From positions 310,001 to 374,000 of the forward strand of contig JAUIKS010000005.1 in assembly GCA_030430565.1 (NCBI GenBank): a stretch of DNA of 64,000 nt. Direction: 5' to 3'. The notes beneath the pieces were generated by a model that saw nothing but the letters and a program-made list of their open reading frames with translations, made no database searches and was not told where the DNA came from. The position numbers and the translations under genes are program-made. This document shows positions 9,320-17,667 of the stretch, piece after piece. The DNA comes from Polyangia bacterium (GTDB taxonomy: Bacteria > Myxococcota_A > Polyangia > Nannocystales > Nannocystaceae). Numbering within the stretch: position 1 is the first letter of the stretch; every line of letters starts with the position of its first letter.

Positions 9320-10030
9320 ATGCGACAGACGGGGACGGGGGCTCGATCGAGCGCGGAGCAGGCGTCGCGGCGATTGACCTTCGCGCTGCCCAAGGGGCGC
9401 ATTCTCAAGCAGGCGCTCCCGCTGCTGGCGCGCGCGGGGCTCGACCTGCACGGGATCGTGGCGGACAAGGGCGATCGTCGGCTGCTGTTCGACCTGCCCG
9501 GTGGTTTTCGAGCCCTCCTGGTCAAGCCGGGGGATGTCCCGACCTATGTCGAGTACGGGATCGCCGATCTCGGGATCGCGGGGCGCGACACCCTGGCTGA
9601 GGACGAGCGCGATCTGTACGAGCCGCTCGATCTCGGGATTGGGGCATGTCGCCTCGTTGTCGCGGAGCCGCGGGGTCGCCCGACCCCACTGCGCCGTGGC
9701 GCTCACATCCGGGTGGCGACCAAATATCCGCGACTCGCGCTGCGCTACTACCGCTCACGGGGGGTTCACGCCGAGATCATCCCGCTGCTCGGCTCCGTCG
9801 AGCTGGGCCCGATCACAGGTCTCTCAGATCATATCGTTGATCTTGTGGAGAGCGGCGAGACCCTGCGGCAGAATAACCTGACAGAGGTTGTGACCATCCT
9901 GCACGTGACCAGTAGGCTCATCGTTCACCCGGCGAGCCTCAAGCTCAAGCAAGACGCGATCGGCCGGACAATCTCAGCGCTGCGCGAGGCGTTGGCGCTG
10001 CGCGAGGGAATGGGCGCGACCACCACATGA
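9320..10030 (+). CDS. hisG: ATP phosphoribosyltransferase, short catalytic form
   Basis: HisG joins ATP and PRPP, the first step of histidine synthesis. The 236-residue product matches the short form: LTFALPKGRILKQALPLL, IADLGIAGRDTL, LGIGACRLVVAEP, VATKYPRLALRYY and the PRPP-binding region GPITGLSDHIVDLVESGETL. It ends soon after the catalytic core and lacks the ACT-like regulatory domain of long HisG. Short HisG normally needs the HisZ subunit, which is not in this window. The ATG at 9320 has GAGGAG (9304-9309) 10 nt upstream; the open frame extends back to GTG 9266. The next gene overlaps by 4 bp (ATGA). Confidence 0.94.
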   Translation: MRQTGTGARSSAEQASRRLTFALPKGRILKQALPLLARAGLDLHGIVADKGDRRLLFDLPGGFRALLVKPGDVPTYVEYGIADLGIAGRDTLAEDERDLYEPLDLGIGACRLVVAEPRGRPTPLRRGAHIRVATKYPRLALRYYRSRGVHAEIIPLLGSVELGPITGLSDHIVDLVESGETLRQNNLTEVVTILHVTSRLIVHPASLKLKQDAIGRTISALREALALREGMGATTT

Positions 10031-10743
10031 TCAGGAAGTCCAGGCAAGCCGACGCCACGCTGGCTCGCAAGGCGATCACCGATGAGCTGATCGTGCACCC
10101 GCGCGTTGTTCAGCAGGGGCTCTCGCCGACGCCAGAGCAGCGCAAGCGGCTGGCTGAGCAGATCCCGGCGCTCAAGGCGTTCAGCAACAACCGCTACTCG
10201 AAGGCCCGCGCGGTCCTCGACTGGGATCATCAGCTGCCGAGCCAGCTGCTGTTCCTCCGGCTCTATCTGTCCTACGGGTCACGCGAGGCGGACCGCGTGG
10301 GGCGTGACTTCAAGCGCCGGCAGCAGACCATCGCCGAGGACAACCTCTACCCCGAGTTCGACGTCCCGGACTACAGCGACATCCCTGCCAGCGAGACCTA
10401 CATCGCGCTCCTGCGCCCCGGCAGCAGCGAGCTCAACGACCTGCGCTTCTTCAGCGACTGGCGCAAGCAGGTCAAGCCCTCGTTGATGCGCGACGCGTTG
10501 GCGGCGGTGCGCGGGCAGGCGAGCTTTGAGCGCTCGCTCAACGCCCGCACCCACGATCACCTCGGGCCGCCGGTCGTCATCGGCTGGGCGCCGCCCTGCC
10601 TCGCGCACAGCGAGCAGTGGGCGATCGAGGTCTGGCTGCTGGTCGACTTCGACGGGCACTCGGGCAAGGCCCACGTGTTCATGGTCGACAGCAAGTCGAA
10701 GAAGGTCTCGCGCGAGTACTTCACTGAGGTCCACCTGAGCTGA
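10027..10743 (+). CDS. Unknown protein translationally coupled to hisG
   Basis: The 238-residue soluble protein starts at an ATG that overlaps the hisG stop (ATGA), so it is almost certainly co-translated with hisG. The N-terminal third is basic and helical; the middle has FDVPDYSDIPASETYIALLRP; the C-terminal half looks beta-rich (WAIEVWLLVDFDGHSGKAHVFMVD). No signal peptide, membrane segment or motif known to me is present. It does not resemble HisZ, which has aminoacyl-tRNA-synthetase-like motifs. It is convergent with hutI, with 23 bases between them. Confidence 0.75.
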   Translation: MIRKSRQADATLARKAITDELIVHPRVVQQGLSPTPEQRKRLAEQIPALKAFSNNRYSKARAVLDWDHQLPSQLLFLRLYLSYGSREADRVGRDFKRRQQTIAEDNLYPEFDVPDYSDIPASETYIALLRPGSSELNDLRFFSDWRKQVKPSLMRDALAAVRGQASFERSLNARTHDHLGPPVVIGWAPPCLAHSEQWAIEVWLLVDFDGHSGKAHVFMVDSKSKKVSREYFTEVHLS

Positions 10744-10766
10744 GGGCCAGGTCAGGCCTCCGGCGC

Positions 10767-12110
10767 TCAGGCGACGCGCGCGCCGGCTTGGAACACCGCG
10801 TGGATCAGCGGCGAGCCGGCGTGGTAGACGAGGTCGCGGTAGTCGTCGGTCTCGAGCACCAGGAGGTCGGCCTGTAGACCCTCTGCGACGCGGCCGACGG
10901 TGTCGCCGAGGTCGAGCGAGACGGCGGCGTTGTGGGTGGTCGCGCAGATCGCCTCGGCCGGGCTCAGGCGGCAGCCGTAGCAGGCGAGCGCGAGCACCAT
11001 CGAGAGGTTTTCGAAGGCGCACGAGCCGGGGTTGCAGTCGGTCGCGACCGCGATCGGCACGCCGTCCTCGACGAGCGCGCGACCGTCCGCGAAGGGTTTT
11101 CCGAGCACGGTGGAGGTCCCGGGGAGGAGGGTCGCGATGACGCCGGCGTCGCGGAGGGCGGCGCGCTCACGCGCGTCGAGGTGGAGGAGGTGATCCGCCG
11201 ACGCGGCGTTGATCTCGGCGGCGACCTGGGCTCCGCCGGTGTGTCCGAATTCGTTGGCGTGGACCCGCGGACGCAGCCCGAGCGCGCGCGCGCGCTCGAA
11301 CACCGCGCGGGTCTCGTCGGGCGTAAACGCGCCGCGGTCGCAGAACACGTCGCAGTAGTCGGCGAGGCGCTCGCGCGCGACGGCGGGCAGGATGTCCTCG
11401 ATGACGTGGGCGAGGAAGCGCGCGCGCCCGGCCTCCCCGCTCGCGCGGCGCTCGGCCGGGATCGCGTGGGCCGCGAGGCAGGTGCTTTTAACCCGGAAGC
11501 CGCCCTCGGTTCGCAGCCTCCGCGCGACTCGGAGCTGGCGCAGCTCGGTCTCGAGCTCCAGACCGTAGCCGCTCTTGATCTCGAAGGTCGTGGTCCCGGC
11601 CGCGCGCATACGGGTCAGCCGGCGAGCGGTCTGCTCGTAGAGCGCGTCCTCGGAGAGCGCGCGGGTCTGCCGGACGCTCGAGAGGATGCCGCCGCCGGCC
11701 GCGAAGATCTCCTCGTAGTCGGCGCCGGCGAGGCGTTTTTCAAGTTCGTCTTTTCTCGCGCCGCCCCAGACCGCGTGGGTGTGGCTGTCGACGAGCGCCG
11801 GCATGATCACGCGCCCGCGGCAGTCGAGCTCCTCGACCTCGCCGCCGGCGCCGCCGGCGTCGATCCCGGCGCGGTCGAGGGTGTCGGCGGGGCCGCACCA
11901 GACGATCTCCTCGCCCTGCAGGACCACGCTGTACTCCTCGCGCAGCCCGAGCGCGGACTGCTCGGCGCCCGCGCGCGCCCCGAGCGGGCCGTCTTGGAGC
12001 GTGAGGACCTGGGCGGCGCGCGACAGCACCGTGATCTTGGTCTTGGGTCGCGCGCGCTCCTCGGTGTGATCTGTCTTTTGGGTCTTGTTCGAGATGTCGC
12101 CGGTCGTCAC
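10767..12110 (-). CDS. hutI: Imidazolonepropionase
   Basis: HutI hydrolyses imidazolonepropionate to N-formimino-glutamate, the third step of histidine degradation. The product has the amidohydrolase metal motif in [28 protein letters not shown], the substrate region FEIKSGYGL, then [16 protein letters not shown] and ATDCNPGS, which supplies the metal-binding Asp. At 447 residues it is longer than typical HutI because of about 35 extra N-terminal residues. The GTG start overlaps the hutU stop (GTGA), which supports this start and coupling. hutU lies upstream in the same operon; hutH is not seen nearby. Confidence 0.94.
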   Translation of the reverse strand: MTTGDISNKTQKTDHTEERARPKTKITVLSRAAQVLTLQDGPLGARAGAEQSALGLREEYSVVLQGEEIVWCGPADTLDRAGIDAGGAGGEVEELDCRGRVIMPALVDSHTHAVWGGARKDELEKRLAGADYEEIFAAGGGILSSVRQTRALSEDALYEQTARRLTRMRAAGTTTFEIKSGYGLELETELRQLRVARRLRTEGGFRVKSTCLAAHAIPAERRASGEAGRARFLAHVIEDILPAVARERLADYCDVFCDRGAFTPDETRAVFERARALGLRPRVHANEFGHTGGAQVAAEINAASADHLLHLDARERAALRDAGVIATLLPGTSTVLGKPFADGRALVEDGVPIAVATDCNPGSCAFENLSMVLALACYGCRLSPAEAICATTHNAAVSLDLGDTVGRVAEGLQADLLVLETDDYRDLVYHAGSPLIHAVFQAGARVA

Positions 12111-13816
12111 GCGTCACCGCCGTCGTCATCGAGCAGCGTGGTGCGCCCGGGCACGCGCACGCCGTGCTCCGTCGCGAAGGCGGTCGCCTCGTCGTAGCCG
12201 GCGTCGACGTGGCGCACGACCCCCATGCCGGGATCCGTGACGAGCACGCGGCCGAGGCAGCGCTCGGCTCGCGCGCTGCCGTCAGCGACCACGACCATGC
12301 CGGCGTGCAGGCTGTAGCCGATGCCGACGCCGCCGCCGTGGTGGACCGAGACCCAGGTCGCGCCGGCCGCGGTGTTGAGCATCGCGTTGAGCACCGGCCA
12401 GTCGGCGATCGCGTCCGAGCCGTCCTTCATCGACTCGGTCTCGCGGTTCGGCGAGGCCACGCTGCCGCAGTCGAGATGATCGCGGCCGATCACGATCGGC
12501 CCCTTCAGCTCGCCGCTGCGGACCATCTCGTTGAAGCGCAGCCCGGCGCGCTCGCGCTCGCCGTAGCCCAGCCAGCAGATCCGGCAGGGCAGCCCCTGGA
12601 ATTGCACCTGCTCGCCGGCCAGCTCGATCCAGCGGCGCAGCGGCGCGTTGTCGGGGAACAGCTCGAGGATCGCGCGGTCGGTCTTATCGATGTCCTCGGG
12701 GTCACCCGAGAGCGCGGCCCAGCGAAACGGCCCCTGGCCGCGGCAGAACAGCGGGCGGATGTAGAGCGGGATGAAGCCCTTGATCTCGAAGGCGTCCTCG
12801 ACCCCGGCGGCCTGGGCCTGCGCGCGGATGTTGTTGCCGTAGTCGAAGGCGATCGCGCCGCGCTTCTGCATCTCGCGCATCGCCGCGACGTGGCGCCCCA
12901 TCGCGGCGACGCTGCGGCGGATGTAATCCTGGGGGGCGCGCGCGCGCAGCTCAGAGGCTGCCTCGAGGGACATGCCGTCGGGGACGTAGCCGTGCAGCTC
13001 GTCGTGCGCGCTGGTCTGGTCGGTGACGACATCGGGCGTGACGCCGCGGCGGACCAGCTCGGGCAGCACCTCGGCGCAGTTGCCCAGCAGGCCGACGCTG
13101 AGCGGCTGCTTGGCCGCGCGCGCCTCCTCGATCCAGGCCAGCGCCTCGTCGAGCTCCGCGGTCTCGCGCATCAGGTAGCGGGTCTCGAGACGTCGGCGGA
13201 TGCGCTCGGGGTCGACCTCGACGCACAGCACCGCGGCCCCGTTCATCGTCGCGGCCAGGGGCTGCGCGCCGCCCATGCCGCCGAGCCCCCCGGTCAGCAC
13301 GAAGCGCCCGCGCAGGTCACCGTCCTCGGCCCCCGGCGCGCTCGAAAAATGCTCCCGCGCGCACGCGGCGAAGGTCTCGTAGGTCCCCTGAAGAATCCCC
13401 TGGGTGCCGATGTAGATCCATGAGCCCGCGGTCATCTGCCCGAACATCGTCAGGCCGAGACCCTCGAGCCGGCGGAACTCCTCGCCGGTCGCCCACTTCG
13501 GGACCAGCAGGCTGTTCGCGATCAGCACGCGCGGCGCGTCCTCGTGGGTCTTAAAAATTCCCTGGGCGCGCCCGCTCTGGACGACCAGCGTCTCGTCCGC
13601 CTCGAGCGAGCGGAGCGAGGCGACGATCCGGTGAAAGTCGGGCCACGAGCGCGCGGCCTTCCCGGTGCCGCCGTAGACCACCAGCTTCGCCGGATCCTCC
13701 GCGACCTCGGGGTCGAGGTTGTTCATCAGCATCCGCAGGGCCGCCTCCTGCGGCCAGCCCTTGCACGAGCGCTCGCGTCCCCGCGGAGCGCGGATCGTCG
13801 GTACCGCCTTCGCCAT
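12107..13816 (-). CDS. hutU: Urocanate hydratase
   Basis: HutU adds water to urocanate to form imidazolonepropionate, using tightly bound NAD+ as an electrophile. The 569-residue protein is near the usual length of about 555. It shows [14 protein letters not shown] near the N-terminus, [20 protein letters not shown], the active-site region [16 protein letters not shown] with its conserved Cys, [16 protein letters not shown] and [16 protein letters not shown] -10-like TAGGCT (13823-13828 on the minus strand) ends 6 nt before the ATG and no Shine-Dalgarno is evident, so the mRNA may be leaderless. hutI follows with a 4-bp overlap. Confidence 0.96.
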   Translation of the reverse strand: MAKAVPTIRAPRGRERSCKGWPQEAALRMLMNNLDPEVAEDPAKLVVYGGTGKAARSWPDFHRIVASLRSLEADETLVVQSGRAQGIFKTHEDAPRVLIANSLLVPKWATGEEFRRLEGLGLTMFGQMTAGSWIYIGTQGILQGTYETFAACAREHFSSAPGAEDGDLRGRFVLTGGLGGMGGAQPLAATMNGAAVLCVEVDPERIRRRLETRYLMRETAELDEALAWIEEARAAKQPLSVGLLGNCAEVLPELVRRGVTPDVVTDQTSAHDELHGYVPDGMSLEAASELRARAPQDYIRRSVAAMGRHVAAMREMQKRGAIAFDYGNNIRAQAQAAGVEDAFEIKGFIPLYIRPLFCRGQGPFRWAALSGDPEDIDKTDRAILELFPDNAPLRRWIELAGEQVQFQGLPCRICWLGYGERERAGLRFNEMVRSGELKGPIVIGRDHLDCGSVASPNRETESMKDGSDAIADWPVLNAMLNTAAGATWVSVHHGGGVGIGYSLHAGMVVVADGSARAERCLGRVLVTDPGMGVVRHVDAGYDEATAFATEHGVRVPGRTTLLDDDGGDA

Positions 13817-13872
13817 ACGGCCAGCCTAGCTTGGTTACCGCCGTACCCATCACGCCCCGCGTGTCGGGGGAC

Positions 13873-15369
13873 TCACGCTCGGTCGGCGGCGCGCGTCTCG
13901 AGGAGCGCCGCGTCGAGGTCCTCGAGCAGCTGGTCGATGTGGCGCGCGTGGCTTCGAAAGCTGAGCACGCACACGCGCAGCGTCAGGACCTGCCCGTCGC
14001 GCTCGTGCGTCGGCAGGTTCGTGCTTGAAAGAAACACGCGCGCGCGCCGGTTGATCGCGTCCAGGAGCGCGGTGTTGCGGGCGCCCCAGGACGCGAGCGA
14101 CTCGCCCGGCGCGCGCGCCAGCCGAAACGCGAGCGCGCTGAGCTGCGGGCGCGCCACCAGCTCGAGGGGCGCGCCCGCCTCGATCCGGCGCGAGAGCCCC
14201 TCGTGCGCGCGCTCGGCCAGCGCGAGCTTCTCGGCCAGCGCGCGGCGGAACGCGCCCGCGCCGTGGAGCATCAGCGGCAGCCACAGCCGCAGGCCGCGAA
14301 AGCCCCGGCTCAGCTCGGGCCCGTACTCAGCCGGGTTGGGCGGCTCGCCGCGGCGGTCGTGGGCGTCGAAGTCCTGCAGGTAGTCGGCGCCCACGTGGTG
14401 CACGGCCCGCAGCGCGGCGCCGTCGCGGACCAGCAGGCAACCTGTTCCATAGGGCAGGAACATCCCCTTGTGCGGATCGAAGGCGATCGACTCCGCGCGG
14501 GCGATGCCGGCGAGGCGCCGCCGGCCCTCGTCGCAGAGCACGAACGCGCCGCCGTAGGCCGCGTCGACGTGCAGCCACAGGCGCTCGCGCCCGCAGAGCT
14601 CGGCCAGCGCGGGCATCGGGTCGATCGCGCCGGTGTTGGTGGTGCCGGCGGCCGCGACGACGAGGAACGGCTCGCCGCCCGCGGCTCGGTCCGCCCGCAC
14701 CTGGCGCGCGAGCGCCTCGGGGTCCATGCGAAACGCGGCGTCGGTCGCGATCACGCGGACGTTCTTGATCGGGATCCCCGCGAGGCGCAGCGACTTCGCT
14801 ACGCAGTGGTGGGACTGCGTGCTGACGTAGGCGAGCGCGCGGGAGTAGTCGCCGCTGTCGCCGAAGCGCGCGTGGCGAGCCGCCGCGATCGCCGAGAAGT
14901 TCGCCATCGAGCCGCCGGTCGTGAGCAGCCCGCGGGCGCCGTCGTCGTAGTCGTAGCCGAAGCTCGACGCGAGCCAGCGCAGCACGTCATCCTCGAGCTG
15001 ACACAGCGCGGGCGCGGCCGACGACTGCCCGGTGTAGCGGTTGACGCAATTCGAGATCAGGTCCGCGAGCGCCGTCGCGTACAGCCCACCACCAGGCACA
15101 TAGGCCATGTACCCGGGGCCAGGCGCGTTGAGCGACGCGGTGACCGCCCGCTCGAGCCGCGCGAGGATCTCGGCGGCTCCGCCGGGCAGCGGGCCCTCGG
15201 GGATCGGCGCGCTGAGTTCCCGCGCGATCGCGTTGCCGGCCGCGCCCACGATCCCGACGGCCGGGGCGCTCGAGAGCGCGTCGAGCTGCGCGAGCGCGAA
15301 GCCGCCGAATTGCTCGAGCCACGCCGCCCGCTGGCGCGCGTCAGGCTCGAGCGAGCGCTCGTCGCTCAC
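13873..15369 (-). CDS. PLP-dependent amino-acid decarboxylase (group II)
   Basis: This is a fold-type-I pyridoxal-phosphate enzyme of the aromatic-amino-acid/glutamate/histidine decarboxylase group. In the 498-residue protein I see PGPGYMAYVPGGG (substrate loop), GLLTTGGSMANFSAI (phosphate binding), HVDAAYGGAFVL (the Asp that contacts the pyridine nitrogen) and SIAFDPHKGMF with the Schiff-base Lys301. The C-terminal VFLSSTNL segment also fits the family. The substrate cannot be read from sequence; aromatic amino acids or their derivatives are likely. The GTG start overlaps the maf stop (GTGA), so the pair is coupled. Neighbouring hut genes raise histidine as a substrate, but that is only a guess. 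Confidence 0.88.
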   Translation of the reverse strand: MSDERSLEPDARQRAAWLEQFGGFALAQLDALSSAPAVGIVGAAGNAIARELSAPIPEGPLPGGAAEILARLERAVTASLNAPGPGYMAYVPGGGLYATALADLISNCVNRYTGQSSAAPALCQLEDDVLRWLASSFGYDYDDGARGLLTTGGSMANFSAIAAARHARFGDSGDYSRALAYVSTQSHHCVAKSLRLAGIPIKNVRVIATDAAFRMDPEALARQVRADRAAGGEPFLVVAAAGTTNTGAIDPMPALAELCGRERLWLHVDAAYGGAFVLCDEGRRRLAGIARAESIAFDPHKGMFLPYGTGCLLVRDGAALRAVHHVGADYLQDFDAHDRRGEPPNPAEYGPELSRGFRGLRLWLPLMLHGAGAFRRALAEKLALAERAHEGLSRRIEAGAPLELVARPQLSALAFRLARAPGESLASWGARNTALLDAINRRARVFLSSTNLPTHERDGQVLTLRVCVLSFRSHARHIDQLLEDLDAALLETRAADRA

Positions 15370-15995
15370 GAGGCGCCGCCCGCGTCGGCGTCGACGTCGC
15401 GCGGCAGCAGCCCCGCGCCGCGGAGCAGCCGCGTCACCGACATCAACGGCATGCCGATGATCCCCGTGTAGTCGCCGCCCTCGATGCGCTCGAACAGCTT
15501 GATGCCCGGGTCCTCGAGCCGGTAGCTGCCGGCGCAGTCCAGCGGGCGGTGGGCGCGGACGTAGGCCTGGGCCTCGGCGCGGGAGTAGCGGCGCATGACC
15601 AGGACTTGGCGGTCGAGCGCCGAGGTCACGGTGCCGGTCACCGCGTCGAGCAGGACGACCGCGGTCAGCATGACGTGGGCGCGCCCGGCGAGCTGCATCA
15701 GCTGGTCGACCGCGCGCGCCTCGGTCTCTGGCTTGTAGAGGATCTCGTCCGGCTCGCCGGGGATCACCGGGATCTGGTCCGAGCCCAGGATCCACGCGCT
15801 CGGGAAGCGCGCCCGCAGGCTCTCGGCCTTGCCGAGCGAGAGGCGCTCGGCGAGCTCGGCCGGCGGGAGGTCGCCGAGCGCGGCCTCCTCGGCGCGCTCG
15901 TCGTAGTCCGGCGCGACCGCGGTGAAGGGCAGCTCGAGGCGCTCCATCAGGAGCTTGCGATAGCGTGACGTGGACGCGAGCACGAGCGGGCGCAT
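15366..15995 (-). CDS. maf: Maf-family nucleotide pyrophosphatase, YceF-like
   Basis: Maf proteins hydrolyse non-canonical nucleoside triphosphates; the YceF branch prefers 7-methyl-GTP. The 209-residue product begins LVLASTSRYRKLLMERLELP, has the conserved SLGKAESL, the catalytic-Asp motif ILGSDQIPV, YVRAHRPLDCAGSYRLEDPG and the C-terminal GIIGMPLMSV. The CAGSY-EDPGI pattern matches YceF better than YhdE. A -10-like TATGGT (16002-16007, minus) sits 6 nt before the ATG with no Shine-Dalgarno. It is the first gene of a two-gene unit with the PLP decarboxylase. Confidence 0.92.
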   Translation of the reverse strand: MRPLVLASTSRYRKLLMERLELPFTAVAPDYDERAEEAALGDLPPAELAERLSLGKAESLRARFPSAWILGSDQIPVIPGEPDEILYKPETEARAVDQLMQLAGRAHVMLTAVVLLDAVTGTVTSALDRQVLVMRRYSRAEAQAYVRAHRPLDCAGSYRLEDPGIKLFERIEGGDYTGIIGMPLMSVTRLLRGAGLLPRDVDADAGGAS

Positions 15996-16052
15996 GCGGG
16001 GACCATACTCGATCCGGGGGGGCGCGTCCCCTCGCGAGCGGCATCGAGCCGC

Positions 16053-17252
16053 TCACTCCTCGACGCAGTACAGGACCTCGAGCTCGGCGTCGTCGTTCAT
16101 CTGGTACTCGGCGCAGGCCGACCCGCACAGGACCGCCGAGCCCTTCGTGTCGTCGATGAAGGTCCAGCCCGGCGCCGGCGTCTCGAAGCAATTGTCGGGC
16201 TCGATCAGCGGCAGCGGCTCGCCGTTGAGCGAGACCTCGATGAAGCCCTGATAGGGGTCGACGTCATTCAGCTCGGCGCTCGGCGAGAGGTGGCAGGGCG
16301 TGAGGAAGTCTGTCAGGAAGGTCAGGTGCTGGAACAGCGAGAGCGGGTCGCCGGCGTCGAGGAACTCGCCGTCCTTGAGGTCCGCGATGCCGCCCGCCTG
16401 CGCGATCTCGTTCAGCGCGTCGGCGGGGTTGATCCCGTCCGGCACCCCGTCGTTCGCGATCGGCGTCGGCTGGTCCTTGACCGCGACGCCGACGACCAGC
16501 GTGGCGATGCCCTGGGCGAAGGCGCTCTCGACCTCGGAGAGCAGGTGCGGGTCGTACTGCTCGAACAGGCAGTTGGTCTCGCTCCCGCAGTCGACGTCGC
16601 AGTTGGCGACGCCATCGGTCACGAGCACGATGAACTGCATCTGCCCGTCCTGCCGGCTCAGGAGGTTCTGGCGGGCGATCCGCATCGCCTCGCCCGCCGG
16701 CGTCCCGCCCTTGATCAGCTCGTCCTCGAGCCCCGGGATCGGCAGCGCCTCGATGATGGTCTCCGGCGTGTTCTCCTCGTCGACCGGCACCGCCGGCTCG
16801 TCGTCGATGTAGCAGCCGGCGGGGTGGTAGTCGTTGACCGCGTCATCCCTGGGGAACAGCATGAGCCCGAGCGCCGCGTCGTCGTCGACCGCCGCGAGCA
16901 CGACCTCCATGGCGCCGTAGAGGCTCTCCCAGCGCGTCGCGCCGTCCTGGTCGGCCCAGTCGCCGTCGATCATCGAGCCGGACTTGTCGATGACGAACAT
17001 GATGTCGGGCTCGCTCGAGACGAGGTAGTCGGTGATGTCCTCGCACACGAGCCCGCTCCCGTCGCTCGTCCCCGTCGCGCCCGAGCCGCCGCTCGCGGAC
17101 GCCGAGCCGCCCGAGACGCCCGTGGTGTCGTCGGCGCCTGAGCTCGGATCGGGGGGCTCCCAGTCCGGGTTCGCGGCGAAGCAGCCGGCCAGCAGGAACG
17201 TGGCCGAAAGAACAGGTAAAGAAGATCTGAGCAAGGGCGCCCCGACGCGCAT
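16053..17252 (-). CDS. von Willebrand factor A domain lipoprotein
   Basis: The 399-residue precursor has a signal with lipobox (LLAGC, Cys24). A low-complexity Ser/Gly/Ala/Thr linker (about 36-68) follows, then a VWA domain. The metal-ion-dependent adhesion site is clear: DKSGSM (Asp89, Ser91, Ser93), the Thr in KGGTPAGEAM and the Asp in VLVTDGVANCD. A Cys-containing C-terminal domain (ELNDVDPYQGFIEVSLNGEP) follows. It is likely anchored in the outer membrane and binds a protein ligand; this architecture is common in myxobacteria. The ATG at 17252 lies 7 nt from a -10-like TAGGCT (17260-17265, minus). An open frame extends further upstream without support. Confidence 0.85.
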   Translation of the reverse strand: MRVGAPLLRSSLPVLSATFLLAGCFAANPDWEPPDPSSGADDTTGVSGGSASASGGSGATGTSDGSGLVCEDITDYLVSSEPDIMFVIDKSGSMIDGDWADQDGATRWESLYGAMEVVLAAVDDDAALGLMLFPRDDAVNDYHPAGCYIDDEPAVPVDEENTPETIIEALPIPGLEDELIKGGTPAGEAMRIARQNLLSRQDGQMQFIVLVTDGVANCDVDCGSETNCLFEQYDPHLLSEVESAFAQGIATLVVGVAVKDQPTPIANDGVPDGINPADALNEIAQAGGIADLKDGEFLDAGDPLSLFQHLTFLTDFLTPCHLSPSAELNDVDPYQGFIEVSLNGEPLPLIEPDNCFETPAPGWTFIDDTKGSAVLCGSACAEYQMNDDAELEVLYCVEE

Positions 17253-17667
17253 GTCAGCAAGCCTACGTGATGATGCTCGCGAGATCAGCGCGCGACACGA
17301 ATCGTCACAAAATATGTCCCATTGGACTGGTGCGGCGGCCGGCGCTACGCTGCACACGCTTGCGACAGTCTGTGACGCGGTTGGGAGCCGGGCGCTCAGC
17401 GCGAGCCGGTTGTTTCGGCGCCGATGGCACCGATACGACCGGCGTTTAATGCGCGTGTTCGTTTTGCCGGTCTTCGCCCGGCGCGATAGGAACGGTCGTA
17501 AACGGTCGGCCAGGATACAAATCAGCATTTCATGGCTTGTAGACGGCGTTCCAGGTGTTCGTGAGCATTTGTGAGAAAACTCGAAAGACCCTGAGTGGGC
17601 GAAGTGCAAAGGGTATGTCGAGTTTTCATGAGTTCCTATTCAAACGATGTGCGAGAGGACGTTGACG
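17253..17667. other. Divergent intergenic region between two surface-lipoprotein genes
   Basis: This 415-base stretch lies between the start codons of the divergent VWA and DUF4397 lipoprotein genes and must hold both promoters. I see TAGGCT on the minus strand (17260-17265), a 13-mer CAAAATATGTCCC (17308-17320) that recurs in nearly the same form upstream of the gene at 56009, and GAGAGGA (17653-17659) 8 nt before the ATG at 17668. The section from 17440 to 17640 is less GC-rich than its surroundings. No gene is evident. Confidence 0.5.

Noticed and set aside
12164..13423. Plus-strand open frame of about 420 codons
   Set aside because: It is the antisense shadow of hutU, which is unmistakable.
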